From Caenibius tardaugens NBRC 16725 (GTDB lineage: Bacteria; Pseudomonadota; Alphaproteobacteria; Sphingomonadales; Sphingomonadaceae): 64,000 nt of DNA. The stretch covers positions 4,138,001-4,202,000 of the forward strand of contig NZ_CP034179.1 in the NCBI RefSeq assembly GCF_003860345.1. Direction: 5' to 3'. The notes under the pieces were generated by a model that was not told the DNA's origin, ran no database searches, and worked only from the letters and a program-made list of their open reading frames with translations. This document shows positions 1 through 8,508 of this stretch, piece by piece (positions within the stretch are counted from its first letter, which is position 1; each line of letters opens with the position of its first letter). The translations under genes were made by a program, and so were the position numbers.

Positions 1-2
1 AT

Positions 3-203
3 GAGGACAAGCGAATCGTCCTCAAACTGACCCTTGACGCCAATCTCGAATATGACTGGAATCAGGGTGTTCGAACCCCTGTATTGTCCTTGCCGTTCAA
101 GGCGTTAGGGGTGTCGCGCGGCGACGAAATGGTGTTGGCGGACAGGGTGGGATTCGAACCCACGGTGAGCTTGCACCCACGCCGGTTTTCAAGACCGGTG
201 CCT
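3..203 (+). CDS. Possible 3' end of an unknown protein gene, running antisense through the tRNA-Ser
   Basis: One plus-strand frame is open from the window edge to a TAA at 201-203 (67 codons). Its first 45 or so residues read like ordinary protein (for example LKLTLDANLEYDW and RTPVLSLPFKALGV). The last 22 codons are the complement of the tRNA-Ser gene, giving the familiar VGFEPT string that arises when tRNA-Ser is read backwards. Either a real gene ends inside the tRNA on the opposite strand, or an old gene end lies just upstream and the overlap is accidental. No family recognised; the start lies outside the window. Confidence 0.35.
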
Positions 204-225
204 TAAACCACTCGGCCACCTGTCC
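136..225 (-). tRNA. tRNA-Ser (anticodon UGA)
   Basis: Read on the minus strand, the gene begins GGACAGG at 225-219 and ends with the pairing CCTGTCC at 146-140, discriminator G at 139 and an encoded CCA at 138-136. The anticodon loop CTTGAAA gives UGA. The T loop GTTCGAATC and the long variable arm (GTGGGTGCAAGCTCACC) are typical of class II serine tRNAs. It decodes UCA/UCN serine codons. Confidence 0.95.
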
Positions 226-341
226 GCAGACGTGCCCCCGCTAGCGAGGCTTGCAAGGTTTGTCACGTGCAGACGGAAGGGAAACTGCGTTTTGCCGCAA
301 AGGGGATTCCATGCGGTCAGCGGCTATGCCAGTATGACGTT

Positions 342-1372
342 ATGATATTTCCCAAGCGCTTCGCTGCCTTTCTGGCCGCCACTGTAATCTCCGTCCCGCT
401 TTCCAGTGCTTCGGCGCAAACGCCCGGGGGATGAGTTTCGATGCCTATATGCGGGTTGTCGCAGCAAAGGCCCGCAACGAGGGGGTTCGCGAATCGACCA
501 TTCAGCAGATGCTGTCGGATCTCACGCCCAATTCCCGAGTGATCGAACTCGATCGCGCGCAGCCGGGTACCCCGACACGCAGCGGCTTTGCTCCGATGGC
601 GCCCTATATCGCCACACATGTCGATACCGCACGCATTTCTGGGGCCAAGCGCACCCTGTCATCGCTTCCGGACGGTGGCCGCGCGGTTTCCCAGAAATAT
701 GGCGTGCCCATTGAAATCGTGATCGCGATCTTCGGGCACGAAACCAACTATGGCAGCTATACAGGCGATTTCGATCTGGCCCGGTCGCTCGCCACGCTGG
801 CATGGGAAGGGCGCAGGCGCGACATGTTCGAAAGCGAGCTGATCGCCCTGCTCAAGATTGCGGACAAAGGTTATCCGCGCGCGCAGCTGAAAGGTAGCTG
901 GGCGGGGGCCTTTGGCTATCCGCAATTCATGCCCAGCATCTATTTGCGTCTTGCCGTGGATGGTGATGGCGATGGGCGCGCGAACATCTGGTCCAACCGG
1001 GCGGATGCGCTGGCATCGATCGCCAACTACTTCCGCGATGCCGGATGGCGCACGGGGCAACCCTGGGGGGTCAGAGCGACCATTCCCGCCGGCTTCAATC
1101 GCGCATCGGTGGGCAGCACGCTTGCTTCGCCGGTATGTGGTCGGGTCCACGAACGGCATAGCCAGTGGAAAACGGTGCGCGAATGGCGGGCGCTGGGTAT
1201 CCAGCCACGCGCCCCGATTGGTGACGATGTCCTCGCCGCTCTGTTTGAACCCGATGGCCCCAGCGCGCCCGGGTATCTCTTAACCGGGAATTATAGGGTT
1301 ATCACCGAGTATAACTGCTCGAACTACTACGCGTTGTCCGTTGGGTTGCTGGCAGATGAAATTGCTCGATAA
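342..1372 (+). CDS. Lytic murein transglycosylase, MltB/SLT family, with signal peptide out of frame
   Basis: This enzyme should cleave periplasmic peptidoglycan to 1,6-anhydromuropeptides. The catalytic part (ATG at 431, 313 aa) has the MltB-type catalytic segment FGHETNYGSY, with the Glu at residue 104, followed by GSWAGAFGYPQFMPS and a calcium-site-like DGDGDGR. A good signal peptide (MIFPKRFAAFLAATV..., ending ASAQTPGG) starts at ATG 342 but stops at TGA 432-434, in a different frame. One extra G in the run of five G at 426-430 would join the two parts. The stop and the downstream ATG overlap as ATGA, so coupled translation is formally possible, but the product would then lack export information. 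The next gene starts inside its 3' end. The domain call is firm; whether the gene is broken or mis-sequenced is open. Confidence 0.8.
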
Positions 1373-2276
1373 AAAATGTTTGGTGTTGAGTGCAACGGTT
1401 GTTCTGGCGGCCTGCAGCAGCGCAGATACGGCTGTCGGTTCCGCCCCGGTTAATCCTTATGGCCCGGCGGCGGACTATCCCATGGTGCTGGGGGCACCGT
1501 TTGCGATCGATGGGGAATTGTACACGCCCGTCGATACCCTGAATTACGATAGCGTGGGGCAGGTCGTAACCGATCAGGCTGGCGGCGCAGCCATTTCCGC
1601 AGAACATCGCACGCTGCCACTGCCGAGCTATATCGAGGTAACCTCTCTCGAAACCGGAAAAACGATCCTCGTTCGTGTTGAACGGCGTGGGCCGATGAGC
1701 GGGCGCGCGCTGATCGGCCTTTCGCCCGGTGCCATGGAACAGCTTGGAGTGCAGCCGGGGACCGCCGTCCGGGCCCGCCGTGTGAACCCCGTCGAACAGG
1801 AGCGGGCGATGCTGCGCCGTGGGGAACGCGCACCCGAACGCATGGATACGCCAAAATCACTGGTCGAGGTGTTGCGGCGCAAGCTGCCAGCGGGAACCGA
1901 TATTCCGGAAAGCCATCGTGATAGGGCCGATACCATGCAGGCGCCTGCATCGGCGCAACGCGTGACGCCAGCAAACGTTGTTCCGGAGAGAAAAGCAGAT
2001 ATCGCATCGACGAAACCGTCCGTTTCAGCGCCGTCTGATGCCATGGTCGCACCGAAGGGTAAGGGGGGACGTTACTTTGTTCAGGCCGGTGCTTTCTCCG
2101 TGCAGGCAAATGCGCAAAATGTCGCGAACAAGATCAACGGCACGATTGTTTCCTCGGGCAAACTTCACCTCGTGCGTGTTGGCCCTTTTCCGGGCCGGAA
2201 AGAGGCGGAAGCCTCGCTCGCCAAGGTTAAGGGCGCAGGCTATACCGGTGCGCGAATCTACGACACCGACCGATAA
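1356..2276 (+). CDS. RlpA-like lipoprotein with double-psi beta-barrel and SPOR domain
   Basis: Predicted outer-membrane lipoprotein of the RlpA family, which acts on septal peptidoglycan. I chose ATG 1356 because it gives a clean lipoprotein signal: MKLLDKKCLVLSATVVLAAC, with the lipobox cysteine at residue 20. Residues about 45-150 form the DPBB region (SAEHRTLPLPSYIEVTSLE, then ILVRVERRGPMSGRALIGLS). A low-complexity linker follows, and the last 75 residues are a SPOR domain (GRYFVQAGAFSVQANAQNVA) that would bind denuded glycan at the division site. The barrel lacks the usual GxASWYGxxFHGxxTASGE segment of active RlpA, so it may be a binding rather than cleaving protein. It starts 17 nt inside the transglycosylase gene, which suggests a cell-wall operon. 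Confidence 0.8.
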   Translation: MKLLDKKCLVLSATVVLAACSSADTAVGSAPVNPYGPAADYPMVLGAPFAIDGELYTPVDTLNYDSVGQVVTDQAGGAAISAEHRTLPLPSYIEVTSLETGKTILVRVERRGPMSGRALIGLSPGAMEQLGVQPGTAVRARRVNPVEQERAMLRRGERAPERMDTPKSLVEVLRRKLPAGTDIPESHRDRADTMQAPASAQRVTPANVVPERKADIASTKPSVSAPSDAMVAPKGKGGRYFVQAGAFSVQANAQNVANKINGTIVSSGKLHLVRVGPFPGRKEAEASLAKVKGAGYTGARIYDTDR

Positions 2277-2308
2277 GCGCCCGGTTCCTGCGGGCATCAG
2301 GAGCCGTT

Positions 2309-3469
2309 TTGAACAAGATTTCGCGATTGATGCTCACTGCCATGTTGGTTTCCGCTGCTCCGGTCACGGCGGCGGACAATGCGATTGTCCCGGCAGTCCC
2401 TTCAGCCCAGGATGTGCCGATTGCTTTTCTGGCTGATCTCGGCACCGGACAGGTTCTGCATGAACGGGAGGCCGATCGCCGCTTTGTCCCGGCATCGGTG
2501 ACCAAGGTCATGACGACATTCGTTGCTTTCGAACTGCTGGATGGGAAGCAACTGCTCCCCAATCAGGTCTTCACCATGAACCATGGCACCTTCCGCGATT
2601 GGGGGCGGAAGGGTTCCTCGATGTATCTCGCGGAAAATGAGCGCGTCACCGTCGATCAGTTGCTCCATGGCATTACTACGGTATCGGCCAATGATGCTTG
2701 TGTTGTGCTGGCAGTCGGTGCAGCAGGATCTGTCGACAAATGGCTGGCGATGATGAATGGCAAGGCCCGCGAACTGGGTATGGCAAACAGTCATTTCGGC
2801 ACGCCGAATGGATGGATGGATGAAGGGCGCACTTATGTCAGCGCGCGCGATCTTTTTAAGCTGAGCCGGGCGTTGATCTCCCGCCATCCCGAACTCTATC
2901 ATCGCTACATCGGTAAACCCAGTTACAGCCACAATGGTATCGTGCAGAACAACCACGATCCAATGATCGGGCGCGTGGAAGGTGCTGATGGCATCAAAAC
3001 CGGGTTCACCCGGCAGGCGGGGTACAATTATCTCGGATCGGCGGAGCGGGATGGGCGGCGGCTTGTGCTGGTCGTCGCGGGGTCAGATCGGCCTGCCGTG
3101 CGCGCGGATGCGGCACGGGCCTATATCGAATGGGGCTTCACGCATTTCGCCACGCGCAAGCTGTTCCCCGCAGGAACGAAAATTGCTTCGGCCAAAGTAC
3201 AGAACGGTTCCGAAACCAAGGTTCCTCTGGTGGCTGCCCACCCGGTTGTTATAAGTTATGAGCGGGGAACGACACCGGACATTGCTATGAAAATCCATTA
3301 TAACGGCCCCTTGCAGGCCCCGCTCAAGGCACGTGCCGCAGTGGCCGAACTGGAGATCACGATCAAGGGACAACGCCCCTTCCGAACGGAACTCGTCGCA
3401 GCGCAGGCAGTGGCGCGTGCGAACTGGTGGCAGCGTATCCGCAACGGCGTCACCGGAATATTCGCATGA
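2309..3469 (+). CDS. dac: D-alanyl-D-alanine carboxypeptidase (penicillin-binding protein 5/6 type)
   Basis: Class A low-molecular-mass PBP that trims the terminal D-Ala of peptidoglycan stem peptides in the periplasm. All three active-site motifs are present: S63-V-T-K66, S126-A-N128 and K230-T-G. Residues 1-22 form a signal peptide and the C-terminal ~100 residues form the PBP5 C-terminal domain ending in an amphipathic tail. The start is TTG at 2309, preceded by AGGAG at 2299-2303, a well-placed ribosome site. The stop overlaps the next start (ATGA), making this the first gene of a run with tmk and holB. Confidence 0.9.
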   Translation: MNKISRLMLTAMLVSAAPVTAADNAIVPAVPSAQDVPIAFLADLGTGQVLHEREADRRFVPASVTKVMTTFVAFELLDGKQLLPNQVFTMNHGTFRDWGRKGSSMYLAENERVTVDQLLHGITTVSANDACVVLAVGAAGSVDKWLAMMNGKARELGMANSHFGTPNGWMDEGRTYVSARDLFKLSRALISRHPELYHRYIGKPSYSHNGIVQNNHDPMIGRVEGADGIKTGFTRQAGYNYLGSAERDGRRLVLVVAGSDRPAVRADAARAYIEWGFTHFATRKLFPAGTKIASAKVQNGSETKVPLVAAHPVVISYERGTTPDIAMKIHYNGPLQAPLKARAAVAELEITIKGQRPFRTELVAAQAVARANWWQRIRNGVTGIFA

Positions 3470-4104
3470 CAGCAGGCCGTTTCGTCACCTTCGAAGGCGG
3501 GGAAGGGGTGGGGAAATCCACGCAGGCCCGCCTGCTCGCCGCAGCGTTGGAGGCGCGGGGTGTAAACGTGGTCCTGACCCGCGAACCAGGCGGAACCCCC
3601 GGCGCGGAAACGATCCGTAACCTGTTGCTGGCGAACGAAGGAAACGGGTGGAATGCCCGGGCTGAAGCCCTGCTGTTCGCCGCGGCGCGCTCGGACCATG
3701 TCGAACGCTTGATCCGACCGGCACTGGCGCAAGGACATTGGGTCATTTGCGACCGGTTCATCGATTCCAGTCGCGCCTATCAGGGTGGTGGCAGCGGTCT
3801 TGAAGATCATGATCTGCTGAACCTGCATGCGATTGGCAGTGCCGGGTTGCTGCCCGATCGCACGATATTGATCGAAGTCCCGGCCGAGGTCACAGCAGCG
3901 CGTCTAGCCCAGCGTGATGGGGCCGCCGTAGATCGGATAGGCGGACGAAGCGCGGAGTATCACACCCGTGTGGCGCAGGCTTTCGCACAATTGGCCGATG
4001 CGGGACCGGAACGCTTCGTTCGGGTTGACGGTCTGGGCGAGCGGGATGCAATCCATGCGCGCATTCTTGAAAGCCTTGTTGCCATGCTGGGTACCACGCC
4101 ATGA
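3466..4104 (+). CDS. tmk: Thymidylate kinase
   Basis: Phosphorylates dTMP to dTDP for DNA synthesis. The 212-residue protein has the P-loop GGEGVGKST at residues 11-19, the DR(F/Y) segment (CDRFIDSSRAYQGGG) and a TMP-kinase length. ATG 3466 overlaps the carboxypeptidase stop by 4 nt, and the stop overlaps holB by 4 nt, so expression is probably translationally coupled. The tmk-holB pairing is common in bacteria. Confidence 0.95.
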   Translation: MTAGRFVTFEGGEGVGKSTQARLLAAALEARGVNVVLTREPGGTPGAETIRNLLLANEGNGWNARAEALLFAAARSDHVERLIRPALAQGHWVICDRFIDSSRAYQGGGSGLEDHDLLNLHAIGSAGLLPDRTILIEVPAEVTAARLAQRDGAAVDRIGGRSAEYHTRVAQAFAQLADAGPERFVRVDGLGERDAIHARILESLVAMLGTTP

Positions 4105-5063
4105 GTTTTCAGGGGCATGAGGAAGCCTTGCGCGAATGGCGTGATGCCCTGTCCGGGACGCGGATGCATCATGGCTGGATTCTGGCGGGCAAAAAGGGAT
4201 TGGGCAAGGCCGGTTTCGCCATGGCCGCAGCGCGGGAACTGGTCGCGGAGCCGGGCATTCCACAGCCGCCCGGCACACACCCCGATATCATCCTGCTGAC
4301 GAACCTGCCAGCCACGGCCGACGATGAGGCGAAGAAGGCGGAAGGCAAACCGTATCAGCTAAAGCGCAGCATCGGCATCGCGCAAATCCGTGAGATGCAG
4401 CAGAGGCTGATCACGCGTCCGACTTTGGGAAGTCGACGGGTCATCATCATCGATCCGGCAGATGATCTGGAAAAGCCTGCTGCCAATGCCCTGCTGAAAA
4501 GCCTTGAAGAACCGCCTGCCGGTTCATTCTTTCTGTTGATTTCGCACCGCCCCGGGCGGCTTCTTGCGACGATCCGCTCGCGTTGTCGCATGCTACGTTT
4601 CCCGGCATTGCCGGACGAACAGGTCGATGCCGTGCTACGCCAGCATGCCCCCGAAGCGAACGCGGCAACCCGAGCGGCGGCAATCGCGGCGGCGGCAGGA
4701 TCGCCCGGTGCGGCGCTGGATTTCGTCGCGCAGGACCTTGGTCCTCTGCATGGTCTGATGCAGCGCATAGCCCAGGCCGGTGATCCTGGCTTCACCTTGC
4801 GCGGGGAATTGGCCGAAGCGATCGGACAAAGGGCGGATCGGGCCAGAGTGCTCGCCAGTCTGGAGCTTGCCCGCGCGGTTCTGGCGACAGAAATGCGTCA
4901 GGCGCCAAAGGGGCGTTTACCCCGGATCGTGGATGCCCATGGGGAAATTAACCGCCTTGCAAGCCAGGCGCCGACCTACAATTATGATGCTGCCTTGCTT
5001 GTAATGGAAATCGGCACCTTGCTCGCATCGGCTGCGGTGGATAGGGAGCCCGCCTATGGCTGA
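4101..5063 (+). CDS. holB: DNA polymerase III subunit delta'
   Basis: Clamp-loader subunit that helps place the beta clamp on primed DNA. The P-loop-like GKKGLGKA at residues 30-37 and the SRC motif (TIRSRCRML) are seen. The AAA+ fold extends through residue ~170 and a helical collar region follows. The 320-residue length suits the family. It overlaps tmk by ATGA and metG by 8 nt. Confidence 0.9.
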   Translation: MSFQGHEEALREWRDALSGTRMHHGWILAGKKGLGKAGFAMAAARELVAEPGIPQPPGTHPDIILLTNLPATADDEAKKAEGKPYQLKRSIGIAQIREMQQRLITRPTLGSRRVIIIDPADDLEKPAANALLKSLEEPPAGSFFLLISHRPGRLLATIRSRCRMLRFPALPDEQVDAVLRQHAPEANAATRAAAIAAAAGSPGAALDFVAQDLGPLHGLMQRIAQAGDPGFTLRGELAEAIGQRADRARVLASLELARAVLATEMRQAPKGRLPRIVDAHGEINRLASQAPTYNYDAALLVMEIGTLLASAAVDREPAYG

Positions 5064-6609
5064 ACCCTATTACATCACCACCGCAATTGCCTATCCTAAC
5101 GGCAAACCCCACATCGGTCACGCGTACGAGGCGATCGCCGCTGACGTCATCGCACGATTCCAGCGCATGAACGGCCGCGATGTGCGACTTGTAACCGGCA
5201 CGGACGAACATGGCCTCAAAATGGACCAGACCGCGCGTGGCCTGGGGCGTGACACGCTCGAATTTGCAACGGAAATGTCCAACTACTTCCGTGATATGTG
5301 TGCCGCACTGAATATTTCTTATGATGAATTTTGCCGCACGACGGAGCCGCGCCACAAGGAAGCCAGCACCGCTTTGTGGAAGGCGATGGAGGCCAGTGGC
5401 GACCTCTACCTTGATCGGTATGAAGGGTGGTATTCGATCCGTGACGAGGCATTCTATGCCGAAGAAGAACTGATCGAAGGGGAAGGGGGGCAGAAACTGT
5501 CGCCCCAGAACACGCCCGTTGAATGGACGGTGGAGGAAAGCTGGTTTTTCCGTCTGTCCAAATACCGTGATTTTCTGATCGCGTTGAACGAAACACCGGG
5601 CTTTCTGGAACCCGAAAGCCGCCGCAACGAAGTCCTCGGATTCCTGAAGGGGCAGGAATTGCGCGATCTATCGGTCTCGCGCACCAGCTTCAACTGGGGG
5701 GTTCCGGTGCCCGGCAGCCCCGATCATGTGATGTATGTGTGGGTCGATGCATTGACGACCTATCTTACCGGGATCGGTTATCCCGACAACGCGGAGATGT
5801 TCGACAAGTACTGGCCGGTCAATCTGCACCTTATCGGCAAGGATATTGTCCGTTTCCACGCGGTCTATTGGCCGGCATTTCTGCAGTCGGCGGGTTTGCC
5901 GGTGCCGCAGAAAGTGTTCGGCCACGGGTTCCTTCTCCATCGCGGCGAGAAGATGTCGAAATCTCTCGGCAATGTCGTCGATCCGCTCGAACTGGCAGAG
6001 CAGTTCGGCGTTGATCAACTCCGCTACTTCCTCTTGCGCGAAGTGAGCTTCGGGCAGGATGGCAGCTATTCGGCAGAAGCGATTGTCACGCGTTGCAATG
6101 CAGAATTGGCCAACAGCTTCGGCAATCTCTGCCAGCGCGTGTTGAGTTTCATCGCCAAAAATTGTGACGGCGGGTTTACTGCGGAAGCGCCGGTTGCTCC
6201 GGCCGATGTGGCGCTGCGTGAAAAAGTGCGCAAGGCATGCGTTGAGGAACTGCCACAAGCGTTTGATCGCCTTGCACTGTCCGTTGGCCTTGATGCGTGG
6301 ATGCAAGCCGTTTTTGCCTGCAATGCCTATGTCGATGAACAAGCGCCCTGGGCATTGCGCAAAACCGACCCCGAACGCATGAAACGCGTGCTTGCCACCT
6401 TGTGCGGTTGCATACGCGATCTTGCCGTAGCGGTTTCGCCGGTCACGCCGATGGCATCTGCAAAGATTCTCGATGCGCTCTGCATTCCGCAAGATGCGCG
6501 GGATTTGGCTGCACTGGCGCAGGATAACGCGCTGCAGGAAATCCGGGTCGACAATCCGACGCCAGCATTCCCGAGACTGGAATTGCCCCAGAATGGCGAT
6601 GGCGCCTGA
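5056..6609 (+). CDS. metG: Methionyl-tRNA synthetase
   Basis: Charges tRNA-Met with methionine. Class I signatures are present: H19-I-G-H22 near the N terminus and KMSKS near residue 300 (RGEKMSKSLGNV). At 517 residues it is the short form without the C-terminal tRNA-binding domain, as is usual in many alphaproteobacteria. The start overlaps holB by 8 nt and the stop overlaps tatD by one base (TGATG). Confidence 0.95.
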   Translation: MAEPYYITTAIAYPNGKPHIGHAYEAIAADVIARFQRMNGRDVRLVTGTDEHGLKMDQTARGLGRDTLEFATEMSNYFRDMCAALNISYDEFCRTTEPRHKEASTALWKAMEASGDLYLDRYEGWYSIRDEAFYAEEELIEGEGGQKLSPQNTPVEWTVEESWFFRLSKYRDFLIALNETPGFLEPESRRNEVLGFLKGQELRDLSVSRTSFNWGVPVPGSPDHVMYVWVDALTTYLTGIGYPDNAEMFDKYWPVNLHLIGKDIVRFHAVYWPAFLQSAGLPVPQKVFGHGFLLHRGEKMSKSLGNVVDPLELAEQFGVDQLRYFLLREVSFGQDGSYSAEAIVTRCNAELANSFGNLCQRVLSFIAKNCDGGFTAEAPVAPADVALREKVRKACVEELPQAFDRLALSVGLDAWMQAVFACNAYVDEQAPWALRKTDPERMKRVLATLCGCIRDLAVAVSPVTPMASAKILDALCIPQDARDLAALAQDNALQEIRVDNPTPAFPRLELPQNGDGA

Positions 6610-7385
6610 TGTTGATCGATTCGCACTGTCACCTCGAATATGAAGGGTTGGTTGAAGATCGCGAAGGCGTACTCGCCCGCGCGCGTCAGGCCGGGGTGGG
6701 GGGATTTCTGAATATCTCCACCCGGCAAAGTGAGTGGGGGCAGGTGATTGGTACTGCCGAACGCCACCCCGATGTCTGGGCCAGTGTCGGCATTCACCCG
6801 CATGAGGCGGATGCCCATGCCGATCTTGGCGCTGCTGCGCTGCTGGATGTGGCTGCGCATCCGAAAGTCATTGGCATTGGGGAAACCGGGCTCGACTATT
6901 ACTACGACAAATCGGATCGCCAGGTGCAGCAGGCCCTGTTTCGCGTTCATATTGCCGTCGCGCGCGAAACGGGTTTGCCCTTGATCGTGCATACCCGCGA
7001 TGCGGAAGCCGACACGGCGGCCATCATTGCCGACGAAATGGGCAAGGGTGCGTTCCCTGCGTTGATCCACTGTTTTACGGCTTCCGCCGCATTCGCCCGA
7101 GACATGCTCGATCTCGGTCTGACAATCTCCTTGTCAGGGATCGTAACTTTTAAAAATGCCAAAGACTTGCAGGAAGTAGCGAAACTCATTCCTGAAGATC
7201 GTCTGTTGGTCGAAACGGATTCACCGTTTCTCGCCCCGGTACCGCACAGGGGGCGCACGTGTGAGCCGGCTTTTGTGGCCGATACCGCAACATTCGTGGC
7301 GCAACTGCGCGGCGTCGATGCCGACAGACTGCGTGACGCCACCACTCGAAATTTTCATGATTTGTTCCGGAAGGCCAAGGCATGA
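6609..7385 (+). CDS. tatD: TatD-family metal-dependent hydrolase/DNase
   Basis: A 258-residue TIM-barrel hydrolase. The N-terminal metal ligands lie in MLIDSHCHLEY (H6, H8). GETGLDYYYD, the LPLIVHTRDA strand and LLVETDSPFLAP with its conserved Asp follow. TatD enzymes are 3'-5' exonucleases acting on DNA/RNA ends. The usual genomic order metG-tatD-MBL hydrolase is kept, with one-base and 4-base overlaps. Confidence 0.88.
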   Translation: MLIDSHCHLEYEGLVEDREGVLARARQAGVGGFLNISTRQSEWGQVIGTAERHPDVWASVGIHPHEADAHADLGAAALLDVAAHPKVIGIGETGLDYYYDKSDRQVQQALFRVHIAVARETGLPLIVHTRDAEADTAAIIADEMGKGAFPALIHCFTASAAFARDMLDLGLTISLSGIVTFKNAKDLQEVAKLIPEDRLLVETDSPFLAPVPHRGRTCEPAFVADTATFVAQLRGVDADRLRDATTRNFHDLFRKAKA

Positions 7386-8149
7386 GGCTGATCATGCTCG
7401 GTTCCGGGACTTCTGCGGGGGTCCCACGAGTCGGCAATGATTGGGGAGCCTGCGATCCGGACGATCCACGCAACAGACGGACCAGGGTTTCAATCATTGT
7501 GGAAGGCGCTGATGGCGCGCGCCTGCTTGTCGACACCTCGACAGACTTGCGCCAGCAATTGCTGGCCAACGAGATAGACCGGATCGACGCCGTTTTCTGG
7601 ACGCATGATCACGCCGATCATTGCCACGGGATCGATGATCTTCGTGCTTTGCGCTATGGTCGCAGCGGGCCGTTGCCAGGCTTTGCATCGGACGAAACCG
7701 TGCGCCGTTTGCGGCAGCGGTTTGGCTATATCTTCTCGGGGCAATACGGTTACCCCACGATCGTATCCGTCGACACGCTCGATCGGTTGCGGATGTTTGC
7801 GGGTATTCGCATCGATACGTGCCAGATGCCGCATGGCCCGATAGAAAGCACAGCATACAGATTTGATCAGGATGGCAAGTCTATCGGATATGCTACTGAT
7901 TTCAGTGAGATTTGCGATGGAATTGTCGATCTATTCTGGGACATCGATATTCTGGTTGTCGATTGTTTGCGGCGCGAACCGCATCCAACGCATGCCAATC
8001 TCGCGATGGCGCTCCAGCTTGGAGAGCGTTGTCGAGCCCATAAAATCGTCTTGACGCATCTCGACAAGAGCCTCGATTACAGAAGCCTGAGCGACGAGGT
8101 GCCGGATAACGTTTTGGTCGGGTATGACGGCATGGTGCTCGACGCATGA
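7382..8149 (+). CDS. MBL-fold metallohydrolase, PhnP-like
   Basis: Metallo-beta-lactamase-fold phosphodiesterase of the PhnP/YycJ type. The N terminus LGSGTSAGVPRVG is typical of phosphoribosyl cyclic phosphodiesterase-like proteins. The zinc motif H75-D-H77-A-D79-H80 is complete and distal ligands are seen in YATDFSEI and VLTHLDKS. The natural substrate cannot be told from sequence. It overlaps tatD by ATGA and the next small gene by 4 nt. Confidence 0.85.
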   Translation: MRLIMLGSGTSAGVPRVGNDWGACDPDDPRNRRTRVSIIVEGADGARLLVDTSTDLRQQLLANEIDRIDAVFWTHDHADHCHGIDDLRALRYGRSGPLPGFASDETVRRLRQRFGYIFSGQYGYPTIVSVDTLDRLRMFAGIRIDTCQMPHGPIESTAYRFDQDGKSIGYATDFSEICDGIVDLFWDIDILVVDCLRREPHPTHANLAMALQLGERCRAHKIVLTHLDKSLDYRSLSDEVPDNVLVGYDGMVLDA

Positions 8150-8313
8150 GCAACATGTGGCTCTCGCTGGTCTTTGTGGCGCTGGCTCTTATCCTGCCGA
8201 TGCGATCGCTGATGGTGCGCAGGGTTCCGTTCTCGAAATGGGCTGTCATGGCGCTGATCTGGGGCGCAATCTTCATCGCCACGATTTTTCTCATCGGGCT
8301 TTTTGCCGAGTGA
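8146..8313 (+). CDS. Small membrane protein of 55 residues
   Basis: ATG 8146 overlaps the previous stop (ATGA) and the gene ends with TGA at 8311-8313. The translation has two hydrophobic stretches, about residues 5-19 (WLSLVFVALALILP) and 32-53 (AVMALIWGAIFIATIFLIGLF), separated by a short basic loop, so it is probably a two-helix inner-membrane protein. Function unknown. It lies 22 nt before the dif site, and in the uninfected chromosome mazG would follow directly, so the last genes of this operon flanked dif. Confidence 0.7.
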   Translation: MSNMWLSLVFVALALILPMRSLMVRRVPFSKWAVMALIWGAIFIATIFLIGLFAE

Positions 8314-8335
8314 GCCTCTGATTATACCATGTAAT

Positions 8336-8363
8336 ATTTAACATAATATATATTATCACTCTC
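8336..8363 (-). other. attL: hybrid dif site at the left end of the integrated microvirus
   Basis: The plus strand reads ATTTAACATAA (8336-8346), TATATA (8347-8352), TTATCACTCTC (8353-8363). On the minus strand the first arm is TTATGTTAAAT, identical to the XerD arm of the E. coli dif site, and the 6-nt spacer and XerC-side arm (GAGAGTGATAA) have the dif layout. The outer arm is host and the inner arm is phage. The 14-bp core TATATATTATCACT (8347-8360) is repeated at 12761-12774. Confidence 0.85.
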
Positions 8364-8379
8364 AACCTAGAAGGTTGAG
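8361..8379. terminator. Stem-loop at the phage 3' end, next to attL
   Basis: Perfect 8-bp inverted repeat CTCAACCT (8361-8368), loop AGA, AGGTTGAG (8372-8379). It lies 12 nt past the stop of the last phage ORF in the minus-strand direction and touches the XerC-side arm of attL. It may be the phage transcription terminator or an accessory structure for recombination. No strong T run follows. Confidence 0.45.
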
Positions 8380-8391
8380 TATATAGAGCCG

Positions 8392-8508
8392 TTAAAACTT
8401 TGCCTTCGCAGACTTTTTCGGTTCACCCGAAACCATCGGCCCCACCGCACGCGAAACCGCGTTGCCGGGCATCTGCTCAATCACAATACGCAGCGTATTC
8501 GCCGTCAC
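8392..8508 (-). CDS. Putative 38-residue basic phage protein
   Basis: A minus-strand frame starting at GTG 8508-8506, overlapping the VP2-like stop as GTGTGA, encodes a 38-residue peptide ending in TAA at 8394-8392. The sequence begins MTANTLRIVIEQMPG and ends with a lysine-rich tail (EPKKSAKAKF). Its composition is protein-like and it fills the only remaining space before att. No clear Shine-Dalgarno is seen, so translation would depend on coupling to the upstream gene, or else this is the true C terminus of the VP2-like protein after a frameshift. A small, basic, terminal protein would be reminiscent of phage DNA-condensing peptides, but that is only an analogy. Confidence 0.4.
   Translation of the reverse strand: MTANTLRIVIEQMPGNAVSRAVGPMVSGEPKKSAKAKF

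Noticed and set aside
55-90. T-arm-like GGGTGTTCGAACCCCTG suggesting a second tRNA
   Set aside because: No anticodon stem, D arm or acceptor pairing could be found on either strand; the region reads better as coding.
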